Assembly: GCF_001586215.1 (NCBI RefSeq)
Contig: NZ_CP014634.1
Coordinates: 868,001-932,000 of the forward strand
Direction: 5' to 3'
Source of the DNA: Corynebacterium simulans
GTDB lineage: Bacteria > Actinomycetota > Actinomycetes > Mycobacteriales > Mycobacteriaceae
DNA: 64,000 nucleotides
A program made the position numbers and the translations under genes. The notes under the pieces were generated by a model that worked only from the letters and a program-made list of their open reading frames with translations, ran no database searches and was not told where the DNA came from. Below, piece after piece: positions 26,959 through 35,617 of this stretch; the first letter of the stretch is position 1; each line of letters starts with the position of its first letter.

Positions 26959-27441
26959 ATGACTATTCAAAGCTCCGCCGAAGTCCAGGGACGCGTAGCC
27001 AAGCGCAAGCGCCTCGTATCTTTAGCCAACTGGAGCCTCGCCCTCATCGTATTGTCTGTTCCCCTACAGTTTGTAGATCAGTTTTGGCCTTTAATGCTCG
27101 CCTGCGCAGGTGCGATCATGACTGGCATGTATGTAGCGCAGCTGCGCAAGACCATCGGCGACGCAGACCTCCCCACCACCGAGCTCGACGAATACATGCT
27201 GCAACTGCGCGTCGAAGCCCGCGACGACGGTCTGAAGACCGCACTCATGTCTTCCCTGCTATTGCTCCTCGCTTGTGGCGCCATTTCAGTAGGCACGCGT
27301 TTCGTCGATTCGATGGACGGGATCTTTGTCGCCGTCTTGTTCTTCAAACTCATCCTGCTGCAGATGCTGTGTATTCCCTTCAGCGTCGCACAATCCCTCG
27401 CCGGCAAAATCAACCGCGACGAGCTCATCTCTAAGGAATAA
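26959..27441 (+). CDS. Four-helix membrane protein co-transcribed with the XRE regulator
   Basis: 160 residues with four hydrophobic segments (about 23-40, 43-60, 97-114 and 122-145) and short charged loops. I cannot assign a family with confidence. GAAAGGA precedes ATG 26959 by about nine bases; the longer frame starting inside the regulator is rejected. It probably forms an operon with the XRE regulator and is controlled by the palindrome upstream. Confidence 0.8.
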   Translation: MTIQSSAEVQGRVAKRKRLVSLANWSLALIVLSVPLQFVDQFWPLMLACAGAIMTGMYVAQLRKTIGDADLPTTELDEYMLQLRVEARDDGLKTALMSSLLLLLACGAISVGTRFVDSMDGIFVAVLFFKLILLQMLCIPFSVAQSLAGKINRDELISKE

Positions 27442-27855
27442 TCATGCCTTCACGTTCCCGTTATGGTCCTGTGGCTCGGCGGGAATGCTGGCCGGCGTGC
27501 TGATGTTCGGAGCATCGCTCACACTGCTGGGCACCATCGCGCTCGGAATGGACGCCGACGATCGCGCGGACAAGATCGCGTGCCTTTTCCTTCGAGATGC
27601 ACTCACCGGCATCGTAGTCATAAGGAATGGGCACGCCGCCTTCGTCGGTGCGCCCATACCACTCAGTGGCTTGCTCCGAGGTGGAGTCGAACTCCGCGCC
27701 AATAGAATACTCCGCTTCTTCCCCGTCGAGGCCCAGCGGAATCCGCCCGTACTTAGAAAAGACCAGGTAGAGCAGGAGGAAAAACAGGCCCGCTGCCAGC
27801 GCGGGGTGAATGTTGTGCGGTATTACCTGAATACGGGGGGATTTCTCGCACCGGC
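27442..27855. pseudogene. Unresolved stretch with signs of decayed coding sequence on both strands
   Basis: No intact gene is convincing. On the plus strand a frame open from about 27485 reads MLAGVLMFGASLTLLGTIALGM, with GC-rich third positions up to about 27610, but a short MPSRSRYGPVA start at 27444 is out of frame with it. On the minus strand, without a start codon, 27850 down to about 27600 reads HPALAAGLFFLLLYLVFSK then YGRIPLGLDGEEAEYS, which resembles the N-terminal part of BCCT-family transporters. I interpret the interval as remnants of one or two membrane protein genes between the XRE operon and dnaE2. Confidence 0.45.
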
Positions 27856-30800
27856 CTAACGGAAATCACGCGAGCCGCGGGAGAGCCACTCACCCATGGC
27901 AAGCGGCTCCAGCTTGTCTGCCACCACGTTGACCGCGCCCGTGGCATTTTGCACGATGCCACGAATAACCAGCGCTTTAGACGTCCTGGCCACGGTCTTG
28001 TTGAGCTGCCACAGCCCCGGTGAGACCATCACGTTCATCAAGCCGGTCTCATCCTCCAAGCCCAAAAAGATGACGCCGGCGGCAGTCTGCGGACGCTGCC
28101 TATGCGTCACGATGCCCGCAATCCGCACCCGTGTGCCGTCTGGAACCTGCCGCAGCTGCGCGGCGGTGCAGACATGGGCGTCGTTAAGCGCGGCGCGCAC
28201 GAGCTCCATCGGCTGTTTGTCGTGGGTAACGCCAGTACTGGCGACGTCGGAAGCCATCAGCTCGAAAGCGCTCATGCCAGGCAGGCTCGGCGCAGAAATA
28301 GCCGAAAGCCCTGCGAGCATGCCCGCCTTTTCCGTAGCCGCCACGCCCGCCTGCCACAGCGCCTGCCGCCGGCTTAGCCCAAAGGTCTCCAGCGCACCGG
28401 CACTGGCCAAAGCCTCCACATGCTCAACGCTAAGCTCCGCCCGCCTAGACAGATCCGCGATGTCTTGAAACGGCATCTGCGCGCATGCACCCTCGATACG
28501 CTGCGCGGCCTTCTCCCCCAACCCCTTGATGAGGTTAAGGCCCAGCCGGATCGCCACCTCGCCGCCGTCTTGGACCACCGCACGCGCCTGACAACCCGAA
28601 GCGTTCACGTCCAGCGGAAGAACTTCCACGCCGTGCCGCCGCGCATCCTGAATGAGCGATTGCGGCGAATAAAAGCCCATCGGCTGCGCCCGCAGCAGAC
28701 CCACGCAAAACTGCGCCGGATAGTGATACTTCATCCACGCCGAGAAGTAGACCAACGAGGCAAAAGACTGCGAGTGCGACTCTGGGAAGCCATAGGCTGC
28801 AAAGGCCACGATCTTGTTCCACAGTTTGTCCGCAACCTCGCCCTCGATGCCATTCGTCTGCGCGAGCCCATCATAAAAACGCTGCTTGAGCGCGGCCATC
28901 CGTGCAGGCGAGCGCTTCGAGCCCATCGCACGCCGCAGGTCATCGGCCTCCGCTCCGGAAAAGCCTGCGGCGTCGACGGCAATCTGCATCAGCTGCTCCT
29001 GAAACAGCGGAATGCCCAGCGTCTTGCCCAGAGACTTCTCCAGCACCGGGTGGTCATAGGTCACAGCCTCCTTACCGTCGCGGCGGCGCAGATAAGGATG
29101 CACCGAACCGCCCTGAATCGGGCCGGGACGAATGAGCGCAACCTCCACCACCAAGTCGAAGAACTTCTGCGGGCGCAAGCGCGGCAGCGTGGACAGCTGC
29201 GCGCGCGATTCCACCTGGAATACCCCCACCGCATCGGCGCGGCAGAGCATGTCATAGACCTCTTTTTCCGCTAGGTCGAGCTCCCACAGATTCACCTTGT
29301 ACCCGGTGGTCTCCTCCACCAAGTCCTGCATGTGGTGCAGCGCCTCCAGCATGCCAAGGCCCAGCAGATCGAACTTCACCAATCCGGCCGCCGCGCAGTC
29401 ATCCTTATCCCACTGCAGCACCGAACGCTTTTCCATCCGCGCCCATTCCATTGGCACCACGTCTGCAATAGGACGGTCGCACAACACCATGCCGCCCGAG
29501 TGAATGCCCAGGTGGCGCGGTTGGCCGAGGAATTGCTCCGCCAGCTTAACGACGCCCTCCGGCGGCTCCGAAAGCCCCTTCGACCAGGAATCGGCGCTGC
29601 CTTGGGGATAGCCCAAGGCACGCGCTGCATCGCGAACAGCGCCCTTGCGGCGATACGTAATAACGTTGGCCACCTGCGCTGCGCGCTCGCGGCCATGCTT
29701 GTCATAGACGTATTGAATGACCTCCTCGCGGCGGCCGGATTCGATGTCGATATCGATGTCCGGTGGGCCATCGCGGTCTGGCGAAAGGAAGCGCTCAAAA
29801 AGAAGCCCCGCGGAAATCGGCTCGGCGTTAGTGATTCCTAAGGCAAAACACACCGCGGAGTTCGCCGCCGAGCCGCGCCCCTGGCAGAGGATGTTGGAGC
29901 GACGGCAAAAATCCACGAGGTCACACACGATGAGGAAATACCCTGGAAAGGTCAGCTGCTCGATAACGCCTAGCTCGTACTCGATCTGCTTCCACGCCCG
30001 CGAGCGAATCGCAGCCGGGCGCGAGGCATAGCGCTCTTCTGCTCGCTGCCAGGTCAGGTGCGTCAGCCAAGACATCTCGGTATGGCCTTCAGGCACCTCG
30101 AAGTCAGGCAGGTTCGGCGCGAGCGCATCCCAGGTGAAACTGCACTCCTTTAATACTTTGACGGTCTCGGCGATGAGCTCCGGCCGCTCCGGAAAAAGCT
30201 GCGCCATCTGCTCGCCTGAGCGCAGCCAGCCGGCACCCATCGGGGGCGCATCGGGTTCTGCCTGGTCCAGAGATTTTCTTTGGCTAAGCGCACGCTTTGC
30301 CGCGGCTAGGCGCGCTTCCTGCCGTGTGGCGGCAGCGGGTAAGGCAGTGGCGATGGCGCGCAGATTATTGCATTTATCCAGTTCAGCGTGGCGATCTGCG
30401 TCCTCAGGAGACATCGTGCAGGAATACTCAAGTACTATGCTGTCTATTTTTATTCTTTCGAGCACATGATCGATTTTGTCCAACCATTGCCAGTCCAGAA
30501 GGAACAGGCAATAATCTTGCAAACGCTCCGCAATTACTTCCAACGGCGGGTAAGCCACCTCGCCCTTCACATCTGCATCCATGCGCGCTTGGGCAATCAA
30601 TCGCGATAGCCGGCGGTACCCCTCGGGGGTGCGGGCGAGGACGACAAGAGGGCCGTCGACAAGCGAAAGCTCCGCCCCAAACACCGCCGGCAGCCCCGCC
30701 TTAGCGGCGGCTTCGGCAAATTTCATCAGGCCATAAAAACCGTCCTTATCCACCAGCGCAAGCCCCTCTAGCCCCAGCTGCATCGCGCGCGCCACCAGCT

Positions 30801-31002
30801 CTTCCGGCTCCGAGGCGCCGTCCAAAAAGCTATAGGAAGAAACCGCATGCAGCTCCGCGAAAGGCACGGCCGAGACCCCGCGCTCGAGACCCTCGCCCCG
30901 CTCCCCCAAGTGCTCCACCGAAACGGGCGTTGCGGCAGGACGGCCGGAAAGAATCCGCTCCACCCGCGACCAAGGCAGCGCCACCCCACCATTAAACCTC
31001 AT
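27856..31002 (-). CDS. dnaE2: Error-prone DNA polymerase III alpha subunit DnaE2 (ImuC)
   Basis: 1048-residue translesion polymerase of the ImuA'-ImuB-DnaE2 mutasome. The PHP domain begins near residue 46 (FAELHAVSSYSFLDGASEP). The polymerase core carries the acidic motif PDIDIDIE at about residues 413-420, then the YGFPESHSQSFASLVY segment. A helix-hairpin-helix region and an OB domain follow, and the protein ends in the signature SRDFR. It lacks the C-terminal tau-binding extension of replicative DnaE1. No ribosome-binding site precedes the ATG; the promoter implies a leaderless mRNA. It is separated from imuA'-imuB by about 5 kb here. Confidence 0.95.
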   Translation of the reverse strand: MRFNGGVALPWSRVERILSGRPAATPVSVEHLGERGEGLERGVSAVPFAELHAVSSYSFLDGASEPEELVARAMQLGLEGLALVDKDGFYGLMKFAEAAAKAGLPAVFGAELSLVDGPLVVLARTPEGYRRLSRLIAQARMDADVKGEVAYPPLEVIAERLQDYCLFLLDWQWLDKIDHVLERIKIDSIVLEYSCTMSPEDADRHAELDKCNNLRAIATALPAAATRQEARLAAAKRALSQRKSLDQAEPDAPPMGAGWLRSGEQMAQLFPERPELIAETVKVLKECSFTWDALAPNLPDFEVPEGHTEMSWLTHLTWQRAEERYASRPAAIRSRAWKQIEYELGVIEQLTFPGYFLIVCDLVDFCRRSNILCQGRGSAANSAVCFALGITNAEPISAGLLFERFLSPDRDGPPDIDIDIESGRREEVIQYVYDKHGRERAAQVANVITYRRKGAVRDAARALGYPQGSADSWSKGLSEPPEGVVKLAEQFLGQPRHLGIHSGGMVLCDRPIADVVPMEWARMEKRSVLQWDKDDCAAAGLVKFDLLGLGMLEALHHMQDLVEETTGYKVNLWELDLAEKEVYDMLCRADAVGVFQVESRAQLSTLPRLRPQKFFDLVVEVALIRPGPIQGGSVHPYLRRRDGKEAVTYDHPVLEKSLGKTLGIPLFQEQLMQIAVDAAGFSGAEADDLRRAMGSKRSPARMAALKQRFYDGLAQTNGIEGEVADKLWNKIVAFAAYGFPESHSQSFASLVYFSAWMKYHYPAQFCVGLLRAQPMGFYSPQSLIQDARRHGVEVLPLDVNASGCQARAVVQDGGEVAIRLGLNLIKGLGEKAAQRIEGACAQMPFQDIADLSRRAELSVEHVEALASAGALETFGLSRRQALWQAGVAATEKAGMLAGLSAISAPSLPGMSAFELMASDVASTGVTHDKQPMELVRAALNDAHVCTAAQLRQVPDGTRVRIAGIVTHRQRPQTAAGVIFLGLEDETGLMNVMVSPGLWQLNKTVARTSKALVIRGIVQNATGAVNVVADKLEPLAMGEWLSRGSRDFR

Positions 31003-31008
31003 GGGGAA

Positions 31009-31038
31009 AAGATAGGATCGAAACTATGTTCTAGTCAA
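31009..31038 (-). promoter_or_regulatory. LexA-controlled leaderless promoter of dnaE2
   Basis: On the minus strand, -35 TTGACT (31038-31033) and -10 TATCTT (31014-31009) are 18 bp apart, and the -10 ends six bases before the ATG at 31002. Between them, read on the plus strand, TCGAAACTATGTTCTA (31018-31033) matches 12 of 14 defined positions of the corynebacterial SOS box TCGAAM-ANN-TGTTCGA. LexA binding would occlude the polymerase. Confidence 0.8.
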
Positions 31039-31063
31039 TTTTTCAGTCTCACCCAAAGCGATA

Positions 31064-31079
31064 TAGACAAAGCGGTTCA
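31064..31079 (+). promoter_or_regulatory. Candidate McbR-like site upstream of the met transporter operon
   Basis: TAGAC-N6-GTTCA resembles the McbR consensus TAGAC-N6-GTCTA, with a perfect left half and three of five right-half bases. The McbR regulon of C. glutamicum includes metQNI, to my knowledge. It lies about 60 bases before the first metQ. Confidence 0.4.
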
Positions 31080-31136
31080 ATCATTGCTAGGTTTCTTGCA
31101 ACAAACGTTATTTCACTCGAAGGGACACCTCATATC

Positions 31137-31994
31137 ATGCGTATTCGCCGCGTTCTCGCTGCTTCCTCCGCAGCCGTCATCGCAGCCACCAGCCTGGCTG
31201 CTTGCTCCTCTGGCGATTCCGACGGCAAGATCGTCGTCGGCACTACCGACGCCGCTAAGAAGGCATGGTCCGCCTTCGAGGACGAAGCCGAGGCGCAAGG
31301 CCTTGACATCGAGGTGCAGAACTTCTCGGACTACAACACCCCGAACCAGGCGCTTGACCAAGGCGAACTGGATACCAATAACTTCCAACACCTGAAGTTC
31401 TTGGCGGAGTTCAACAAGGGCAACGGCACCGACCTCGTTCCGATCGTCGCCACCGAAATCGTGCCGCTGGCATTGTTCTGGCAGGGGCACGACTCCCTCG
31501 ACGGCATCGAGGGCCAGGAAGTAGCCATCCCGAATGACACCACCAACCAGGGACGCGCCATCAACGTCCTCGTACAGGCCAAGCTGGTTACGTTGAAGAA
31601 GGAAGGCCTCATCACCCCAGGTCTGCCGGATATTGACGAGGCAAAGTCCAAGGTCAAGGTCGTGCCTGTCGACGCCGCACAAACCCCCGCCGCCTACGGC
31701 GAAGGCAAGCCAGCCATCATCAACAACTCCTTCCTCGACCGCGCCGGCATCGACCCCACCACCGCCGTATTCCAGGATGACCCGAACTCCAAGGAGGCAG
31801 AGCCTTATATCAACGCCTTCGTCGTTCGCGCAGAAGACGCCAACAACGAGGAGATTAAGAAGGTCGCCGAAATTTGGCACTCCCAGGCCGTCCAGGACGC
31901 CGTCGCAGAGGATTCCAAGGGCACTTCCGTTCCGGTTCAAAAGTCTCCGGAGGAGCTGAAGAAGATCCTCGACCGCGTGACAGAGCAGAGCTAG
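31137..31994 (+). CDS. metQ: Methionine ABC transporter substrate-binding lipoprotein (MetQ/NlpA), copy 1
   Basis: 285 residues. A lipoprotein signal peptide ends at LAAC with Cys23 as the lipidated residue. The NlpA fold motifs FSDYNTPNQALDQGELDTN (19-residue stretch), FQHLKFLAEFN and IPNDTTNQGRAINVL are clear. It binds methionine outside the membrane and delivers it to MetI/MetN. GAAGGG precedes the ATG. It is followed after four bases by a second, related metQ. Confidence 0.93.
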   Translation: MRIRRVLAASSAAVIAATSLAACSSGDSDGKIVVGTTDAAKKAWSAFEDEAEAQGLDIEVQNFSDYNTPNQALDQGELDTNNFQHLKFLAEFNKGNGTDLVPIVATEIVPLALFWQGHDSLDGIEGQEVAIPNDTTNQGRAINVLVQAKLVTLKKEGLITPGLPDIDEAKSKVKVVPVDAAQTPAAYGEGKPAIINNSFLDRAGIDPTTAVFQDDPNSKEAEPYINAFVVRAEDANNEEIKKVAEIWHSQAVQDAVAEDSKGTSVPVQKSPEELKKILDRVTEQS

Positions 31995-31998
31995 CGCC

Positions 31999-32901
31999 GT
32001 GCAGCTGAAAAAGATTGCTGCGCTGGCTGCGGCAAGCATTGTTGCAGCCACGGGCCTTGCGGGTTGTTCTTCCAAGTCCTCCGAGTTTGCTGCCGGCACC
32101 GCAGAGGATCCAATCATCATCGGCACCACCGATGCCGAGCTTCCGGAGTGGGACGTATTGAAAGATCTCGCCGCCAAGGAAGGCATCGAGATCGAGATGA
32201 AAAGCTTCACCGACTACGCCACCCCGAACCAGTCTCTGGCGGAAGGCAGCACCGACACCAACAAGTTTCAGCACCTGAAGTTCCTGGCGGAATACAACGC
32301 GGGCAACGGCACCAACCTCGTTCCGGTGGCCTCCACGCAGGTCTACCCGATGCCGCTGTTTTGGAAGGGCCACAAGGATATAAAGGGCATCGAGGGCCAG
32401 GAAGTCGCCATCCCGAATGACGCCACCAACCAGGGCCGCGCCATCAACCTGCTGGCCGCCAACGATCTGGTGACTTTGCAGGAAAAGGGCAAGCTAACCC
32501 CGGATCCGGCCGACATCGACGAGGCCAAGTCAAAGGTCAAGGTAACCCCGGTCGATGCTTCCCAGACTCCGTCGGCATACGGCGAAGGCACCCCTGCCAT
32601 CATCACCAATTCCTTCTTCAAGCGCGCGGGCATCAACCCGGCCGAGGCAGTGCTTTACGACGACCCCGAAGCTCCCAGCGCCGATCCCACCGTCATGTTC
32701 GACCCATACATCAACGTCTGGGCAGTACAAGAAAAGGATAAGGACAACGATAAGGTCAAGCGCTTAGCGCAGCTGTACCTTTCACCAGAGGTCAAAAAGG
32801 CAGTGCAGGAGACCACGGGCGGCACCACCATCTTCGTGGATCGTCCGCAAAATGAACTCCAGGAAATCCTGGATCGCTTGGAGACTTCCTCCGCCGAGTA
32901 A
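31999..32901 (+). CDS. metQ: Methionine ABC transporter substrate-binding lipoprotein (MetQ/NlpA), copy 2
   Basis: 300 residues, starting at GTG 31999. The signal peptide ends at LAGC (Cys23). It shares FTDYATPNQSLAEGSTDTN, FQHLKFLAEYN and IPNDATNQGRAIN with copy 1, marking a tandem duplication that has diverged, with an insertion near residue 235 and altered binding-loop residues. Both copies sit upstream of a single metN-metI pair, so two receptors may serve one translocator, perhaps with different affinities or ligands. Confidence 0.92.
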   Translation: MQLKKIAALAAASIVAATGLAGCSSKSSEFAAGTAEDPIIIGTTDAELPEWDVLKDLAAKEGIEIEMKSFTDYATPNQSLAEGSTDTNKFQHLKFLAEYNAGNGTNLVPVASTQVYPMPLFWKGHKDIKGIEGQEVAIPNDATNQGRAINLLAANDLVTLQEKGKLTPDPADIDEAKSKVKVTPVDASQTPSAYGEGTPAIITNSFFKRAGINPAEAVLYDDPEAPSADPTVMFDPYINVWAVQEKDKDNDKVKRLAQLYLSPEVKKAVQETTGGTTIFVDRPQNELQEILDRLETSSAE

Positions 32902-32951
32902 GGTCTTAGAAGGTTTTAGCCAGTCACAACAATATGAAGGAAACGCCTCAC

Positions 32952-33995
32952 GTGACAGATAATCCCGGTGCCAAGCACGGCACCCGCATTGAGTTCCGCA
33001 ACATCACCAAGGTCTTTAAAAATAACAAGACCGAAACCAAGGCGCTTGACGACGTCTCGCTGACCGTCGAGCCCGGTGAAATCGTCGGCATCATCGGCTT
33101 TTCCGGCGCGGGGAAGTCCACGCTGGTGCGCATGATCAACGGCTTGGATAAGCCCACCTCGGGCCGGCTCCTACTGGATGGCACCGACATCGTCGGCATG
33201 CCGGAGTCCAAGCTGCGTGGTATCCGCCGCAACATCGGCATGATTTTCCAGCAGTTTAATTTGATGACCTCGCGCACCGCGGCAGGCAACATCGAATACC
33301 CGCTGCGCCTAGCCGGTATGCCGAAGGAAGAACGCAAAAAGCGCGTGGAGGAGCTCCTGCAGTTCGTGGGCCTTGGCGATAAGGGCTCGAATTACCCGGA
33401 GCAGCTCTCCGGCGGTCAGAAGCAGCGCGTGGGCATCGCTCGCGCGCTGGCGACCAACCCTTCGCTGTTGCTGGCTGACGAAGCCACCTCCGCACTCGAT
33501 CCCACCACCACGCACGAGGTGCTGGATCTGCTGCGCAAGGTCAACCGCGACCTGGGTATTACCATCGTCGTGATTACCCACGAGATGGACGTGGTTCGTT
33601 CCATCGCGGATAAGGTTGCCGTCATGGAAGCCGGCCGCGTCATCGAGGCCGGCAGCGTCTACGAGGTCTTTTCCAACCCGCGCACGGAGGTCGCTTCCAA
33701 GTTTGTTGCCACTTCCCTGCGCAACACCCCAGACCTGGTAGAAGCAGACGACCTCCTCGCCCACGAGGGCCGCCTTTTCACCATCAACCTGACCGAGAAC
33801 TCCGGCTTTTTCACCGCATCGGCACGCTTGGCGGAAAAGGGCGTGTCTATCGCAGTGGTCCACGGCGGTATCACAACTCTGCAGAAGCATTCCTTCGGCA
33901 AGCTCACCGTGCGCTTGAACGGTAATGCCGCCGCCATCGAGGAGTTCTACCGCACCCTGCAACGCACCACCGAGATTGAGGAGATTTCCCGATGA
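32952..33995 (+). CDS. metN: Methionine ABC transporter ATP-binding protein
   Basis: ATPase of the methionine importer, about 347 residues. Walker A is GFSGAGKST (49-57), the signature is LSGGQKQRVGIARALA, Walker B is LLLADEATSALDP, and ITHEMDVVRSI holds the switch histidine. The C-terminal 80 residues form a NIL (ACT-like) domain that senses intracellular methionine in homologues. GTG 32952 is favoured because AAGGAAA lies eight bases upstream; ATG 32934 is an in-frame alternative that would overlap this site. The 3' end overlaps metI (ATGA). Confidence 0.94.
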   Translation: MTDNPGAKHGTRIEFRNITKVFKNNKTETKALDDVSLTVEPGEIVGIIGFSGAGKSTLVRMINGLDKPTSGRLLLDGTDIVGMPESKLRGIRRNIGMIFQQFNLMTSRTAAGNIEYPLRLAGMPKEERKKRVEELLQFVGLGDKGSNYPEQLSGGQKQRVGIARALATNPSLLLADEATSALDPTTTHEVLDLLRKVNRDLGITIVVITHEMDVVRSIADKVAVMEAGRVIEAGSVYEVFSNPRTEVASKFVATSLRNTPDLVEADDLLAHEGRLFTINLTENSGFFTASARLAEKGVSIAVVHGGITTLQKHSFGKLTVRLNGNAAAIEEFYRTLQRTTEIEEISR

Positions 33996-34672
33996 ACGTG
34001 ACCTACCAAGCTGCCGCTGACTGGGATCGCTTGGGCGATACCCTCATCGAGGCCGTCCAAGACACCCTCATCATGGTCTCGACGACCCTGGTGGTCGCAG
34101 GCCTCCTCGGCCTCGTTTTAGGCGTCTTGCTCTACACCACCCGTCCTGGTGGCATCCTGCAGAACAAGGTTGTCTACTTCATCATCAATATCCTGGTGAA
34201 CTTCATCCGCCCCATCCCGTTCATCATCCTGCTGGCCTTCGCGCAGCCGCTAACCGTGGCGGTCCTCGGCGGATCTATCGGCCGCGAACCTGCGACCTTC
34301 GTCATGGTCATCGCAGCCACTTTCGCCGTGGCCCGCATCGTGGAGCAAAACCTGGTCGCCATCGACCCCGGCGTCATTGAAGCAGCCCGCGCGATGGGCG
34401 CTTCCCCTTGGAAGATCATCACCTCGGTCATCGTGCCGGAGGCCCTTGGCCCGCTGGTTCTGGGCTATACCTTCCTGTTCATTGGCATCGTAGATATGTC
34501 CGCGATGGCCGGCTACGTCGGTGGCGGCGGCTTGGGCGACTTTGCCATCGTCTACGGCTACCGCGCCTTCGAGTGGGAGGTCACCGTGGTGGCCACCCTG
34601 ATTATCATCGTGCTGGTTCAGGCAGCGCAGTTCTTCGGCAACTGGCTTTCCGCCAAGATCATGCGCCGTTAA
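33992..34672 (+). CDS. metI: Methionine ABC transporter permease
   Basis: 226-residue membrane subunit with five or six hydrophobic segments. The cytoplasmic coupling loop EAARAMGASPWKIITSVIVPEALGPL is characteristic of MetI; NFIRPIPFIILLAF and YVGGGGLGDFAIVYGYRAF are further family marks. It is coupled to metN by an ATGA overlap. The last 14 bases overlap the end of the convergent sucrase/ferredoxin-like gene. Confidence 0.95.
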   Translation: MNVTYQAAADWDRLGDTLIEAVQDTLIMVSTTLVVAGLLGLVLGVLLYTTRPGGILQNKVVYFIINILVNFIRPIPFIILLAFAQPLTVAVLGGSIGREPATFVMVIAATFAVARIVEQNLVAIDPGVIEAARAMGASPWKIITSVIVPEALGPLVLGYTFLFIGIVDMSAMAGYVGGGGLGDFAIVYGYRAFEWEVTVVATLIIIVLVQAAQFFGNWLSAKIMRR

Positions 34673-35513
34673 TATCCCCTGCGTGCACACCCACTGCGTG
34701 CCACGCCTTTGAGGTCTTCGGGCAGTCTCCACACGAGGAGATGACCCCGGAGACCTCTTTTTGTTCCAGCTCTACCCGCCAGGTGCGGCCGTCGTCGTGG
34801 TGCACGGTATCTTCAAGCGCGTGCAACTGCTCATAGCGCAAGGCCTCCCCCGCCTCGAGCAGCTCCCGCGCGACTGCCAGTTCCGCCACCTGCCCGCGCG
34901 GATCATAGAGCCCGCTGCCGCGATTGCCCGGGTAGAAATACTCCCCGCGACGCGCCGCCAGCAGCATCTCACGCGCCGCCTCAACGTTAAGCCTGCCAAA
35001 GGAATAACCCCACGGCATCAAAAGAATCGACGGAGCAAAACGATGCCCCTTCGTGTGCGAGGTCTCCCATACCTCCTCCGGGAAACTTGCAGCCAGCTCC
35101 GCCGCAAGCGGACGCCCCTTGACCGCACAGCACACGTCCCGGCGCCCGTGGGTACAAATCAGCACAAGCGGGCGGGAAAGAACGCCTTCTTCCGGCACCG
35201 CAAAATCCAACCCCAAGATGCCTTCAGGGCCGTCTAGGAGATGCTCCGTATAAACTCCACGCTCGGCCCAGACCACGTAGCAGCGATGCTTGCCGTTAAT
35301 GCTGCGGCCTTCCTTGCCGGGCTTGCGGATAAGCTGCAGCCCTGCCACACCTTTGAGCTTGGATTTAAGTTCAGCAGTGAGTTCCGAGCCGAAGGTCCCG
35401 CCGTCTAAGACATCGCGCGACCAGCCGTTTGGCCACTCGAAGAGCACAAATACGCTTTCCTTCTTGGCGGTGCCCGGAAGCGGCTCAACCTGTACGTCGG
35501 AGCAAAAAGTCAT
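34659..35513 (-). CDS. Sucrase/ferredoxin-like (thioredoxin-fold [2Fe-2S]) family protein
   Basis: About 284 residues of the Suc_Fer-like family. Cysteines likely to bind a [2Fe-2S] cluster lie in FCSD at the start and in LICTHGRRDVCCAVKGRPLAAEL, followed by ETSHTKGHRFAPSILLMPWGYSFGRL (split). A further SCGDCPKTS pair sits at the C-terminus. ATG 35513 (MTFCSDV) is preferred to 35537 because it begins at the family's first conserved residues. Physiological function of this family is poorly defined; an electron-transfer role is inferred. It converges on metI. Confidence 0.85.
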   Translation of the reverse strand: MTFCSDVQVEPLPGTAKKESVFVLFEWPNGWSRDVLDGGTFGSELTAELKSKLKGVAGLQLIRKPGKEGRSINGKHRCYVVWAERGVYTEHLLDGPEGILGLDFAVPEEGVLSRPLVLICTHGRRDVCCAVKGRPLAAELAASFPEEVWETSHTKGHRFAPSILLMPWGYSFGRLNVEAAREMLLAARRGEYFYPGNRGSGLYDPRGQVAELAVARELLEAGEALRYEQLHALEDTVHHDDGRTWRVELEQKEVSGVISSCGDCPKTSKAWHAVGVHAGDINGA

Positions 35514-35617
35514 GTGCCACAGCTTACCTGCCACCAAAATGAAAATGATGACAACAATGTGGTTAAGAATCCTGCCTTGGCTATACAGAGTCGGTGGCTA
35601 GGCAATAGTCTGTTTGC

